Assembly: GCF_020905335.1 (NCBI RefSeq)
Contig: NZ_JAJJMN010000002.1
Span: 248,001 to 312,000 of the forward strand
DNA: 64,000 nt
Direction of reading: 5' to 3'
Source: Flavobacterium lipolyticum
GTDB taxonomy: Bacteria > Bacteroidota > Bacteroidia > Flavobacteriales > Flavobacteriaceae
The notes beneath the pieces were generated by a model, which saw only the letters and a program-made list of their open reading frames with translations, was not told the origin of the DNA and did not search any database. A program made the position numbers and the translations under genes. How positions within the stretch are numbered: the first letter of the stretch is position 1; each line of letters begins with the position of its first letter. Positions 1-9,800 of the stretch are shown here, piece by piece.

Positions 1-310
1 ACAATTATCTTAATTTTTCAAAGAATTTTCTAAAGTAGAAGTTCTATTGTTAAAACCTTAATATTATCTCCCGTTTGCCCACGCCCTTTCAGGGCTATTT
101 GTAGCATTAGTTTAGATCATAGTGCGTTGCACTATGTTGGTGCTTTTGGGCTTTCAGCCCATTTTAGCCGTTTCGAGTGTTTATATTAGAATGAAACAAT
201 TTTATAAATAAGAAGTAATAAAATGATGCTTCTATTTGCAATAAAACACTAGAATTCTATGGAGTTACGAACTTCGATAACCAGAATAATTTTTAGTAGC
301 CTACGAAATA
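1..310. repeat. Large imperfect direct repeat, copy A
   Basis: This gene-free sequence is repeated, with drift, at about 590-885. The best conserved part (1-175 versus 590-757) includes the dyad CATAGTGC-GTT-GCACTATG at 118-136 and the short inverted motifs CCCTTTCAGGG and GGGCTTTCAGCCC. The similarity continues more weakly to about 300, where the sequence resembles the 3' end of the AAA ATPase gene at 873. Such small palindrome-rich intergenic units look like REP-type elements. No transposase gene is present here. Promoters or terminators are not otherwise evident. Confidence 0.75.
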
Positions 311-330
311 TAGTGCGATCTTTAAAACAT

Positions 331-433
331 AAGTATTGGAAACCGGTCGCTCTGAAAGAGCCTTGGTAAAAGCATGTTGCGAAGCATCATGACTAATGAT
401 GATGATTGTCTAAGCCCCGAAAGAATGAAAGCC
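331..433. repeat. 103-bp direct repeat, copy 1
   Basis: A 103-bp unit starting AAGTATTGGAAACC and ending GAAAGCC recurs at 462-564 with about a dozen differences. It carries the same gene-free, palindrome-containing character (GCTCTGAAAGAGC) as the flanking larger repeat. Confidence 0.75.
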
Positions 434-461
434 TGGTTGCTCTAAAAAACTAACCAATCCT

Positions 462-564
462 AAGTATTCGAAACCTATTGCTCTGAAAGAGCCTTAGCAA
501 AAGCATGTTGCAAAGCATCATGACTAATGGTGATGAATGCCTAAGCCCTGAAAGGGCGTAAGCC
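462..564. repeat. 103-bp direct repeat, copy 2
   Basis: Second copy of the unit at 331-433, separated from it by 28 bp. It ends in CCCTGAAAGGGCGTAAGCC, the inverse orientation of the CCCTTTCAGGG motif in the larger repeat. Confidence 0.75.
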
Positions 565-589
565 AAGCCCCCCAAAAGAAAAAATACAC

Positions 590-885
590 TGATCTTAATT
601 TTGCAAAGAATTTTCTAAAGTAGAAGTTCTATTGTTAAAACCTTAATATTATCCCTGCTTGCTCTCACCCTTTCAGGGCTATTTGTAGTATTAGTTTAGA
701 TCATAGTGCGTTGCACTATGTTGGTGCTTTTGGGCTTTCAGCCCATTTTTAGTCGTTGCGAACACCTATAATAGAACTAAACATAAAAATTACAAGTAAA
801 AAAATGATCTTTTATTTGCAATAAAATGTTTGAAAACTGAGGTGTTGCTATCGTTAATAAACGGAATGATTTTTAACAGTCCACA
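590..885. repeat. Large imperfect direct repeat, copy B
   Basis: Second copy of the 1-310 repeat. The dyad CATAGTGC-GTT-GCACTATG lies at 702-720. The right part runs into the 3' end of the AAA ATPase gene (stop at 873), so the duplication may have included the tail of that gene. Confidence 0.7.
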
Positions 886-1640
886 ACATTCTCTACTGTT
901 TCTGTTTTTTGTTGCTCCTGGAGCTCCAGTTCGGCAATAATTTGCTTTTTCATTGTGGTATGCACATAGTCTTTGGCTTCGGCATAAGATACATTATAGT
1001 TACGTTTAATTTCCTGAAGATGAATTGGAAAATGAGTAAGCAGTTTGTCATAATAGGCATTCAGTTCTGTATTATTGGGCATTTCAAATTTTAGTTTGAT
1101 TTGAAATCTTCTCAGCAAAGCCGTATCTATACTGTCGTAATAATTGGTTGCACAAATAAGTAAACTGTCTGCCGGAAGATAATCAATCAATTGAATGATC
1201 GTATTTACCAGGCGTTTCATTTCAGCCACATCTTTGTCCTGGCTGTCACGGCTTTTACCAATCTGATCAAATTCATCGAGAAATAAAACTGCTTTTTCAC
1301 GAATTGCTTTATCAAACAACACTTTTACATTTTTAGAAGTTTCTCCAATTTTAGCATCGATTAGGGTACTGAGATTCACAATAACAATGTTCTTGTTTAA
1401 AGCGTTTGCAATGGCTTTTGCGGTAGTGGTTTTACCACAGCCGGAATGCCCGTGCAGTAGTATTTTGTTGTCTACTTTGAGATTGTACTTTTTTAATTCT
1501 TCGATGTATTTATGTTCTTTGATCGTCTGAATTAATACCGTTTTATTCTCTGTGCTAAAAAGTAAATCTTCCAGTGCTATTTTTTCGGTATCGTTTACAA
1601 TAAGTTCGTGCAGATTCATTTGTGATTTTATTTGGTGCAA
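873..1640 (-). CDS. AAA-family ATPase
   Basis: A 255-residue single-domain AAA+ ATPase, probably cytoplasmic. Walker A is GHSGCGKT at residues 64-71, Walker B VLFLDE at about 118-123, sensor-1 region LICATN near 161-166, and an RRF arginine-finger-like motif near 177-179. This resembles stand-alone SpoVK/Ycf46-like ATPases that remodel or unfold partner proteins. The substrate cannot be told from sequence. The start ATG is 9 bp beyond the stop of the upstream yggS-like gene on the same strand, so the two are very likely one transcript. A second Met at residue 8 is an alternative start. No N-terminal substrate-recognition domain is apparent in the first 50 residues. Confidence 0.85.
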   Translation of the reverse strand: MHQIKSQMNLHELIVNDTEKIALEDLLFSTENKTVLIQTIKEHKYIEELKKYNLKVDNKILLHGHSGCGKTTTAKAIANALNKNIVIVNLSTLIDAKIGETSKNVKVLFDKAIREKAVLFLDEFDQIGKSRDSQDKDVAEMKRLVNTIIQLIDYLPADSLLICATNYYDSIDTALLRRFQIKLKFEMPNNTELNAYYDKLLTHFPIHLQEIKRNYNVSYAEAKDYVHTTMKKQIIAELELQEQQKTETVENVVDC

Positions 1641-1649
1641 AATTAGACT

Positions 1650-2381
1650 TTATTCTGCAATATTTTCGTTCCAGATTTCTTTTCCTAAAAAGCGGTTTCC
1701 AAAAATTGAAGTTCCAATTCGTATCAGATTCGAACCTTCAGCAATGGCCAGTTCTAAGTCCTGTGACATTCCCATTGAAAGTTGTAAATTATTGATCCCT
1801 TCAATTTCAGCTGCGTAAATTTCATCTCTTGTTTTTCGAAGCAAACGCAATGACGGACGCATTTTTTCTTTTTCGACATCCAGCAATCCAATAGTCATTA
1901 GTCCTTTAATCTTAAGAGTTTCGTAACGTTTTATCTTTTGAATAAATGAAAGTACTTCTGTTGGAGGCAGTCCGAATTTACTTTCTTCAAATGAAGTGTT
2001 TACCTGTATAAAAACCTCCAGTGTTCGTCCTTCTTTTTGCAATTGCTTGTCTAATTCATTGGCCAAACTTAGTCTGTCGAGAGATTGAATACAAGTGACG
2101 TACTTAAGAACGTCTTTGACTTTATTGGTTTGAAGATGGCCAATAAAATGGCGTTCGATTTTTAAATCTTTTAGTGCCGAATTTTTATCACGGAGTTCCT
2201 GCATTTTGTTTTCGCCAATGAGTGTCTCTCCGGCATTGATCGCAATTTGAATGTCTGCTGCGGAAACGGTTTTAGTCGCCAGTAATAGTTTCACATCTGA
2301 TACATTTCTGCCGGAACTTTTACAGGCATTCTCCATGCGTTGATGAACCTGTTTTAAGTTGAAAATTATATCTTCTTTCAT
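1650..2381 (-). CDS. yggS: YggS/PROSC-family PLP homeostasis protein
   Basis: A 243-residue protein of the YggS/YBL036C family, a fold-type III PLP-binding protein involved in pyridoxal phosphate homeostasis and not known to catalyse a reaction. The PLP-anchoring lysine is in LLLATKTVS (K37). It is followed by the family signature IGENKMQEL, then HFIGHLQTNK, VNTSFEESKFGL and LSMGMSQDLELAI. Length is normal for the family. It is first in a probable two-gene operon with the AAA ATPase and divergent from the redox protein at 2564. The intervening 182 bp carry a nested dyad that could be an operator for both promoters. Confidence 0.95.
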   Translation of the reverse strand: MKEDIIFNLKQVHQRMENACKSSGRNVSDVKLLLATKTVSAADIQIAINAGETLIGENKMQELRDKNSALKDLKIERHFIGHLQTNKVKDVLKYVTCIQSLDRLSLANELDKQLQKEGRTLEVFIQVNTSFEESKFGLPPTEVLSFIQKIKRYETLKIKGLMTIGLLDVEKEKMRPSLRLLRKTRDEIYAAEIEGINNLQLSMGMSQDLELAIAEGSNLIRIGTSIFGNRFLGKEIWNENIAE

Positions 2382-2417
2382 GAGGCAAAAGTAGCGGTAA
2401 GCAGAAGTACTTAAAAG

Positions 2418-2496
2418 ATCCAGTTTTTAGTATAAGTAATAGTCCAGATTGGATGTAAACTGGACCAGATTAGGACTATAAATGAAAAAACTGGAT
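2418..2496. promoter_or_regulatory. Nested dyad with 21-bp-spaced direct repeats in divergent promoter
   Basis: An outer inverted repeat ATCCAGTTTTT (2418-2428) / AAAAACTGGAT (2486-2496) encloses an inner pair ATAGTCC (2439-2445) / GGACTAT (2473-2479). Inside are two direct copies of CCAGATT at 2444 and 2465, exactly 21 bp apart (two helical turns). The region lies between yggS (start 2381) and the redox gene (start 2564). A TAATTTTG box, matching the Bacteroidota -7 consensus, sits at 2521-2528. The direct-repeat spacing would suit a dimeric regulator, possibly MocR/GntR-like; that is inference. Confidence 0.55.
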
Positions 2497-2563
2497 TATA
2501 TAGCAGATCCTGAATCGAAGTAATTTTGTACAGACAATAAAGTCAAATTTAAAACAAATTAAA

Positions 2564-2797
2564 ATGAGTAAATCAATTTTTTATCATGCCGGCTGTCCGG
2601 TTTGTATTAGTGCAGAACAGGATATTTTAAGTTTAATTAATCCTGCTGAAGTTGAAGTTGTCGATCTGGGTGCCGATAAATCAAGAATTGCAGAGGCTCA
2701 AAAAGCAGGATTGCAATCGGTTCCGGCTTTGGTAACGCCAAACGGAAATGTGCTTCATATTAATTTTGGCGCTTCTATAGCAGATGTAATTGGATAG
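2564..2797 (+). CDS. Small glutaredoxin/thioredoxin-like CxxC protein
   Basis: A 77-residue protein with a glutaredoxin-like start: a beta strand then GCPVC (the CxxC redox pair, C10 and C13) and a SVPALV segment equivalent to the cis-proline loop of thioredoxin folds. It is therefore a likely thiol-disulfide exchange or thiol-carrier protein in the cytoplasm; no signal peptide is present. The next gene (DUF2024) starts 38 bp after its stop on the same strand, and a strong terminator follows that gene, so they form a two-gene unit. A TAATTTTG -7 box lies about 36 bp upstream. Confidence 0.85.
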   Translation: MSKSIFYHAGCPVCISAEQDILSLINPAEVEVVDLGADKSRIAEAQKAGLQSVPALVTPNGNVLHINFGASIADVIG

Positions 2798-2834
2798 ATT
2801 CACTGTGAGAGGTGAGATGTAAAATGTAAATCGT

Positions 2835-3098
2835 ATGAAAATAGCAGTGTGGGATACCTATGTAACCCGAAAAGACGGAACAGTAATGCATTTTGATATT
2901 CTGGTTGACGAACGTACGGTTGATGAAAACCAGATTTTTGAATATGGCAAAAAGTATCTTAAAACAGTAGCGCAGGAAGGGCAACCGCTGACCTCAAAAG
3001 AATGCAAATTTTGTCATATTGACAAGGCTCCTGAGACTGTGGAAAGTCAGATTCTTAAACAGGGATTTTCGATTATCGAAATGGAGAACTGTCATTAA
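2835..3098 (+). CDS. DUF2024 family protein
   Basis: An 87-residue protein that fits the DUF2024 family of Bacteroidota and other bacteria, beginning MKIAVWDTYVTRKDG and containing the conserved MHFDILV segment and an ECKFCHID motif. The CxxC-H cluster could bind metal or take part in redox chemistry, in keeping with the CxxC gene upstream; this is inference. It ends 23 bp before a rho-independent terminator. No signal peptide or membrane segment is present. Function of the family is unknown. Confidence 0.85.
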   Translation: MKIAVWDTYVTRKDGTVMHFDILVDERTVDENQIFEYGKKYLKTVAQEGQPLTSKECKFCHIDKAPETVESQILKQGFSIIEMENCH

Positions 3099-3120
3099 CT
3101 GATTCTTTAGTTTGGTATAA

Positions 3121-3155
3121 AAAAGGCTGAAACAATAACGTTTCAGCCTTTTTTT
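3121..3155 (+). terminator. Rho-independent terminator
   Basis: The stem AAAAGGCTGAAAC / GTTTCAGCCTTTTT with a short loop is followed by a T run. It closes the redox/DUF2024 unit. The 190 bp after it up to 3346 show nothing else recognisable. Confidence 0.9.
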
Positions 3156-3345
3156 ATCGGTGTTCGTAAAAAAAAATGATTTAACGAATAGAAACATAGA
3201 TTTTAGTCAAATAAAGAAATCAAAAATGAAATTTATTTCTTTCAAATAAGAGTCTATGCACATTCAAACGAAGTGTAACGCCTTTTTTATAGAGACAGAG
3301 CCTGTGTTTCTATGTGTTAAATGAATTACACCCGATACATTACTA

Positions 3346-3639
3346 TTATAAACTTTTTAATTTTTTCATAAAAACCGGAAAGACTTCATTCAATTCTTCA
3401 AATAGAGGATTGTTGCGGTGCTTTAGTTTTATTTCGCTGAACAATTTGAGACCAAGTGCAAATTGGGTGGCTTCGTGTGGATTTTCAAACAGGTTTTTAG
3501 CCTTTATTTTTTCGATGATATCAAATATTTCATCATGATTGTCGAATTCTATTCCAAGTTCTTTTGCGGGTTCTGTTTCGCCGTTTGCGTATTCTTTTAA
3601 GCTTAAAGTCAGGTAATATTTGTTTGATCTTTTTTGCAT
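3346..3639 (-). CDS. DUF3861 family protein
   Basis: A 97-residue cytoplasmic protein matching the DUF3861 pattern as I know it: an N-terminal strand KYYLTLSLKE, a FDNHDEIFDIIEKIKAKNLF segment, then ATQFALGLKLFSEI, and a PLFEELNEVFPVFMKKLK tail. No catalytic residues are obvious and the family has no established role. It lies 18 bp upstream of the stop of nothing co-oriented but downstream of the LytTR regulator on the same strand (regulator stop 3658, this start 3639), so it may be a third gene of that transcript. Confidence 0.8.
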   Translation of the reverse strand: MQKRSNKYYLTLSLKEYANGETEPAKELGIEFDNHDEIFDIIEKIKAKNLFENPHEATQFALGLKLFSEIKLKHRNNPLFEELNEVFPVFMKKLKSL

Positions 3640-3657
3640 GGTATTATTTTTTAAATT

Positions 3658-4392
3658 CTATTTCAACCATTTGTCTACAATGGTTTTAAAGGTTTCTTTG
3701 TATTGTTCACCAACCGTGATCTCGGTTTTATTAATGAATATGGAGTTTTTACTGATGGAGTTTATTTTGTCCAGTGCAACTATAAAGGAACGGTTGATTC
3801 GCATAAATTTTTGGGAGGATAGTTTTTCTTCGAGTGCTTTTAAAGAAATCAAAGACATTAACCCTTTTGGGGAATTTTCAAGATGTACTTTCACATAATC
3901 TTTGAGACTTTCGATATACAAGATGTCTTTTAATGAAATTCGAACCCACTGGTATTCTACTTTCAGAAAAATAAAATCATCATCATCTGCGGTAATGGAC
4001 TGAAATTGACCGGAGGCCTCTTCTGTTAATTGTAAAACTTTGCTGGCAGCTCTTAAAAACTCTTCATAACTAAAGGGTTTTAAAAGATAATCAACAGCGT
4101 TAACCCGATAGCCTTCAATAGCGTAATGATTGTAGGCTGTGGTGAAAATTATTTTCGGTAATGTTCCCTGCTGTTCCTGTAAAAGGCGGGCAAGTTCCAT
4201 ACCGCTTAAATTCGGCATATTGATGTCCAGAAAAATAATGTCGGGTTGTTGTTCCCGTATCAGACTCATGGCTTCAATAGCATTATCGCAGCTTTGAACC
4301 AACTGTAAAAATGGAGTTTGTTCTATAAAAGTTTCCACCAATTTTAAGGCTAGCGGTTCGTCGTCTACTGCGATACATTTTAATACAATCAT
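3658..4392 (-). CDS. LytTR-family response regulator
   Basis: A 244-residue two-domain regulator. The receiver domain (about 1-120) has acidic pair D10/D11, phospho-acceptor D56 in DIIFLDINMP, and the LLKPF lysine near residue 108. The LytTR DNA-binding domain (about 140-240) contains ILYIESLKDYVKVH and RINRSFIVALDKI. It overlaps the kinase gene by 4 bp (ATGA-type), so the pair is translationally coupled. LytTR systems of this type in Bacteroidota commonly regulate adjacent transporters; here the divergently transcribed RND pump is the obvious candidate, which is inference. Confidence 0.95.
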   Translation of the reverse strand: MIVLKCIAVDDEPLALKLVETFIEQTPFLQLVQSCDNAIEAMSLIREQQPDIIFLDINMPNLSGMELARLLQEQQGTLPKIIFTTAYNHYAIEGYRVNAVDYLLKPFSYEEFLRAASKVLQLTEEASGQFQSITADDDDFIFLKVEYQWVRISLKDILYIESLKDYVKVHLENSPKGLMSLISLKALEEKLSSQKFMRINRSFIVALDKINSISKNSIFINKTEITVGEQYKETFKTIVDKWLK

Positions 4393-5462
4393 TGTTCTAA
4401 AGTTATTTGCAAGTTTACTTTATATTTTCCGTTTGGATCAATACCGGCCGTTAAACTGTGGTTGTCAGGATAGATGAGGTGTAATCGGCGTTTGGTATTG
4501 GTTAAACCAATTCCGCCCTGTTCTGTTGGAGCTGTTTTTTCGAAAAAAGTATTTTCTACTTCAAATTCAAGCAGGGTTCCGTTTTGTTTCAGCGCAAAAT
4601 GAATCTCGCTTTTGTCTGTAGCATGTACACCATGTTTAAAGGCGTTTTCGACTAAAGGCAGTAAAAGCATCGGTACAATCGGATAATCCTGAATTTTTTC
4701 CGGTATATCACCGGTAATGGTCAGTTTACTGTTGGCACGTAGCTTCATTAAAGCAATAAAGTCCTTCATAAAATCTACTTCTTTCAATAAAGTTGTTCTT
4801 TCGCCTTCGGTACTGTAAAGCAGGTATCGCATCATTCGGCTTAAAGTATGAAGCGCATTACGGGAATCTTCAATATTAGTATAGGTAAGGGAGTAAATGC
4901 TGTTAAGCGAATTAAAGAAGAAATGCGGATTGATTTGTGCTTTGAGCATGGCCAGTTCGGTCATCGTTTTGTCCTGCTCCAGTTTTTGTTTGTGCTGAGC
5001 GGCTCTTTGCCAATGCAGCAGCATGGCATAACTGGTACTGATGGCTAAAACCAGTAAGGTGAGGCTAAAAATATAATTGTCGAAATAGGTATTTCGGTAT
5101 CGTTTGAATCGGATAAGCGCAGCCAGTTTGTTATGCAAATCGGTGTTGAGGTTGTAAAAATAGGATGCCAGCTGCATGATGAAAATAATCAATAGAATCC
5201 ATAACAGGAAAGGGCCAATTTTGTCTTTAATGATGGTTTTTGGAACAATTACTTTGGCATTATAGTAAAAAATCGCAAGCATGAAAAGTAAAACAATGGT
5301 TTGCCAAATCCAGAATATAGGAGGAAGTACTATATTCCAGGTCAGCGGAATATAAAACAGCTGCATATATCCTAATAATACCCAGGCCAGGATGTGTAAT
5401 CCGGTAGACATAAACGGTTTAAAAAAATGGGGTTTCATTGTAAGTTGTGATTTTAGGGACAA
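4389..5462 (-). CDS. LytS/YpdA-type sensor histidine kinase
   Basis: A 357-residue membrane kinase with four predicted transmembrane segments in the first 150 residues (roughly 20-40, 50-67, 85-103, 131-149). A short linker leads to a His_kinase domain whose phospho-acceptor H180 is in INPHFFFNSLNSI, and then to a HATPase_c domain with LVENAFKHG (N box) and GGIGLTNTKRRL (G box). There is no large extracytoplasmic domain, so it probably senses something in or at the membrane. It is transcribed with the LytTR regulator at 3658. A second Met at residue 9 (position 5438) is an alternative start. Confidence 0.93.
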   Translation of the reverse strand: MSLKSQLTMKPHFFKPFMSTGLHILAWVLLGYMQLFYIPLTWNIVLPPIFWIWQTIVLLFMLAIFYYNAKVIVPKTIIKDKIGPFLLWILLIIFIMQLASYFYNLNTDLHNKLAALIRFKRYRNTYFDNYIFSLTLLVLAISTSYAMLLHWQRAAQHKQKLEQDKTMTELAMLKAQINPHFFFNSLNSIYSLTYTNIEDSRNALHTLSRMMRYLLYSTEGERTTLLKEVDFMKDFIALMKLRANSKLTITGDIPEKIQDYPIVPMLLLPLVENAFKHGVHATDKSEIHFALKQNGTLLEFEVENTFFEKTAPTEQGGIGLTNTKRRLHLIYPDNHSLTAGIDPNGKYKVNLQITLEQ

Positions 5463-5705
5463 TATTACATTTTATTTGAACAGCATATAAAACCAATCGC
5501 CGAAAATAGATTTACAACCCGTAAAAACCATTTTAGAGCCGACGAGGCTGTTACAAAAATACTTATTTATCAGGGAACATCTTCCATCGGTTCTCATCTA
5601 ATCTTTATCGATTGCAGGGGGCTTTTCGTCTATTGTAAAAATTTTGTGTGTTCTATTTCAGTTCTTTTGTTCCTTAATAAATAGATAATCATACAATCCA
5701 TAAAA

Positions 5706-6869
5706 ATGAACAAGCAATCTTTTTTAAGTATTCTAGCAGCATCTATTGTGATCACTTCGTGTGGAAACAAAAATGATAAAGCGGCTCAGGCTGGAGGTGC
5801 ACCACAAGTTAAAGAATATAAAACGCTGACTTTAGAACCTAAATCGGCTACTTTATATACAGATTACCCTGCGAGTATTCAGGGGCAGCAAAATATAGAA
5901 ATTCGTCCGCGGGTAGAAGGGTATATTGATAAGATTTTTGTTGATGAAGGTGCTGTGGTCAGAGTCGGGCAGCCTCTGTTTAAAATTAGTGCTCCGGAAT
6001 ATGAACAGGAAGTTCGCACAGCTACTGCAAGTATCAAAAGTGCTCAGGCTAATTTAAGTGCGGCTAAACTGGCAGTCAATAAAGTGAAGCCGTTGGTTGA
6101 AAAAGGAATCATCAGTAAATACGATTTAGAATCGGCACAATATACTTATGAATCGGCTTTAGCAACACTGGCGCAGGCCAATGCCAGTTTGGTAAATGCG
6201 AAGACAAACTTGGGATATACAACAGTAACCAGTCCTGTTGACGGTGTCGTGGGCTCTATTCCATTTCGTTTGGGAAGTTTAGTGAGTTCTAATACCGCAG
6301 ATCCTTTAACGACAGTTTCAAGCATCGGAAATGTATATGCTTATTTTGCAGTGAATGAAAAAAAGCTCCTGAACTTTACTCAGAATACAGATTCCGGAAT
6401 TGCACTGGCAGAAAAAATTAAAAAGATGCCTGCTGTTTCTCTGCTTCTTTCAGATGGTACAGCTTACGGTGAAAAAGGGCGTATTGAAACCGTAAACGGA
6501 TTAATCAATACCGAGACGGGTTCCGTTACTTTCAGAGCACGTTTCCCCAATACAAAAAGCATCATCAGAAGCGGAAACAGTACCACAGTAAGAATTCCAA
6601 ATGAAGTGAATCAAGCGATTATTGTTCCTCAAAGTGCCACTTTCGAGCTTCAGGATAAATTATTTACCGTAGTAGTTGGAAAAGACGGGAGAACTAAAAA
6701 TGCCAATATTACGGTTTTAGAAAACACTGCAGGAAATTATTATGTCGTAAAAAGCGGTTTGCAGAGCGGAGACCAAATTGTTCTGGAAGGGGTGGCAGCA
6801 CTTAAAGACGGAACAGAAATTAAAGCTCAGAATCAAAGTGCAGAAACGGTTTACGCGGATTTAAAATAA
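5706..6869 (+). CDS. RND efflux periplasmic adaptor (AcrA/MexA-like)
   Basis: A 387-residue membrane fusion protein that links the inner-membrane pump with the outer-membrane channel. It starts with a lipoprotein signal whose lipobox ends in ITSC (C19). Domains follow in family order: a biotinyl-lipoyl-like segment split around a coiled-coil hairpin (about 95-165, rich in Ala/Lys), then the beta-barrel and membrane-proximal domains. GYIDKIFVDEGAVVRVGQPLF is the lipoyl signature. Six bases separate its stop from the pump gene, so the three efflux genes are an operon. Divergent from the LytS/LytTR pair. Confidence 0.96.
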   Translation: MNKQSFLSILAASIVITSCGNKNDKAAQAGGAPQVKEYKTLTLEPKSATLYTDYPASIQGQQNIEIRPRVEGYIDKIFVDEGAVVRVGQPLFKISAPEYEQEVRTATASIKSAQANLSAAKLAVNKVKPLVEKGIISKYDLESAQYTYESALATLAQANASLVNAKTNLGYTTVTSPVDGVVGSIPFRLGSLVSSNTADPLTTVSSIGNVYAYFAVNEKKLLNFTQNTDSGIALAEKIKKMPAVSLLLSDGTAYGEKGRIETVNGLINTETGSVTFRARFPNTKSIIRSGNSTTVRIPNEVNQAIIVPQSATFELQDKLFTVVVGKDGRTKNANITVLENTAGNYYVVKSGLQSGDQIVLEGVAALKDGTEIKAQNQSAETVYADLK

Positions 6870-6875
6870 AAAGAA

Positions 6876-9800
6876 ATGTTTAAAATATTCATACAACGAC
6901 CGGTACTATCTACGGTAATATCGGTTATTATCGTAATCCTGGGGATACTGGGACTGGCAGCGCTTCCTATTGCGCAATATCCGGACATCGCACCGCCAAC
7001 CGTGAATGTAGCAGCAAGTTACACCGGAGCGAATGCAGATGTGGTCCTGAAAAGTATCGTAATTCCACTGGAAGAGCAGATCAACGGTGTAGAAAACATG
7101 ACCTATATGACTTCTACGGCGACTAATGATGGTAATGCCTCTATAAAAATTTTCTTTAAAGTAGGAACCGATCCCGATTTAGCTGCAGTAAACGTACAAA
7201 ACAGGGTTTCCAGAGCTACCAGTTTATTGCCGGTTGAGGTAACTCAGGCAGGGGTAACTGTAACCAAAAGTCAGAGTAGTAACTTATTGATTTTCTCTTT
7301 GTACAGTGACGATAAAGCCTACGATCAGACATTTCTTCAAAATTATGCTAAGATCAACTTAGTACCGCAAATTCAGCGTGTAGTGGGAGTAGGAGATGTT
7401 ACCGTTTTCGGTTCCAGAGATTATTCGATGCGTATCTGGCTGAAACCCGATGTAATGCAGCAGTATAAATTGATTCCGAGTGATGTTTCGGCTGCTTTGG
7501 CAGAACAAAATATTGAAGCGGCACCGGGAAAATTTGGTGAAAACGGAGATCAGGCTTTTCAATATGTAATCAAATACAAAGGGCGTTTAACAAGCGCAAA
7601 AGAATTTGAAGAGATTGTCATTAAATCAGCCGGAAACGGACAATTATTGCGTTTAAAAGATGTGGCAAAAGTAGAATTAGGTTCTTTAAGTTATTCTTCG
7701 ACCAGTACCACAAACGGACGCCCGTCTGTAGGTATTGCGATTAGTCAGACTCCCGGTTCGAATGCACGTGATGTCATTAATAATTCTAAAAAATTGATTG
7801 ACGAAGCCGTAAAAACGTTTCCGAAAGGCATAAAGTATACCGTATTAATCAATGTCAATGAAAATCTGGATGCTTCAATTGAGAAGGTAATTCACACTTT
7901 GGTAGAAGCTTTTATTCTGGTTTTTATTGTAGTATTTATTTTCCTTCAGGATTTTCGCTCGACTTTAATTCCTGCGATTGCAGTCCCTGTTGCGATTGTT
8001 GGAACATTCTTCTTCCTGAATTTATTCGGCTTTACCATTAACCTGCTGACGCTATTTGCGATGGTTTTGGCCATTGGTATTGTGGTCGATGATGCGATTG
8101 TAGTCGTCGAGGCGGTACACGCCAAACTCGACAATGGGTACAAATCGGCTAAGAAAGCTACTATTCATGCTATGAATGAGATTTCGGGAGCGATCATTTC
8201 GATCACACTGGTCATGGCAGCGGTATTTATTCCGGTAACCTTTATCACAGGTTCGACCGGGGTTTTCTATAAGCAATTCGGAATTACATTGGCGGTTGCG
8301 ATTATTTTGTCGGCCGTGAACGCACTTACTTTGAGTCCGGCCTTGTGTGCTTTACTTTTAAAACCACATGCTGACGATCACAAACATCAAAGTTTTATTC
8401 AGCGTTTTTATACCTCATTTAACGTTGCGTTCGACAATGTAACCGAAAAATACAAACGTTCTGTTCAGTTCCTTTCCATCAAAAAATGGATTGCACTGGG
8501 ATCTATACTTATTGCTGCGGGAGCTTTGTTCTATATGATGAAAACGACACCGTCAGCTTTCGTTCCGGCGGAAGATCAGGGGGTAGTTTTTGCCAATATC
8601 AGTTTGCCGCCTTCGGCTTCTATGGAACGTTCTGATGTTGTAGCGAAAAAGGTCGATAGTATAGCGCACACCATTCCGGGTGTCGAAAATACCCTTCGTA
8701 TCGTGGGTCAGAACTTTACCGCAGGTGCGGGTAGTGCCTATAGTATGGTAATTGTGAGATTGAAAAGTTGGGAAGATCGTGAGTTGAGTGTCAATGATGT
8801 AATTGGTCAGCTGTTTGCTAAAACCAGTGGCATTCGTGAAGCCAATATCTTCTTTATTTCACCGCCAACGATTCAGGGATTTGGACAAAGTGGTGGATTT
8901 GAATTTCAGTTACAGGATAAAGGAGGTCACAGTACAGCAGAATTTTATAAAGTAAACAATGAATTTCTGGCCAAGCTTTCGGCACGTCCGGAAATACAAT
9001 ATGCGACGACGCCTTTTAACCCGGGTTTCCCTCAGTACATGATGGATATTAATCTGGCAAAAGCGAAAGATGCAGGAGTTTCAGTCAATACTATTTTATC
9101 AACCATGCAAGGTTATTATGGTGGATTGTATGCTTCCAATTTCAATAAATTCGGAAAGCAATATCGTGTGATGATTCAGGCTTCTCCGGAGTTTAGAACC
9201 AATACCGAAGGTTTGAACAAGATCTTTGTTCGCAATAGCGCCGGAACCATGGCGCCTATTACCGAGTTCGTAAAAATGACCAGAGTATTCGGACCGGAAT
9301 CTATCTCAAGATTTAACCTGTTTACCTCTATTTCAATCACAGGAGCACCAAAACCGGGTTATAGTTCGGGAGATGCTATTAAAGCGATTCAGGAAGTTGC
9401 AGCAGAGAGTCTTCCTGCAGGTTATGGTTATGAATTTTCGGGATTAACGCGTGAAGAATTAGCATCAGGAAGTGAGACGATCTTTATTTTTGTATTGTGT
9501 CTGGTGTTTGTTTACTTCCTGCTAAGTGCACAATACGAAAGTTATATCCTGCCTTTTGCTGTACTGTTCTCAATTCCGTTTGGATTGGCAGGAGCCTATT
9601 TGTTCTCGATTATTTTCAAGTTGAACAGTAATATTTATTTGCAGATTTCCTTAATCATGTTAATTGGATTATTGGCCAAGAACGGGATTTTGATTGTCGA
9701 ATTTGCGCTTGAAAGACGTCGAAAAGGATTGCCAATTGTGCAGTCGGCTATTGAAGGAGCGGTAGCACGTTTCCGTCCGATTTTGATGACCTCTTTTGCT

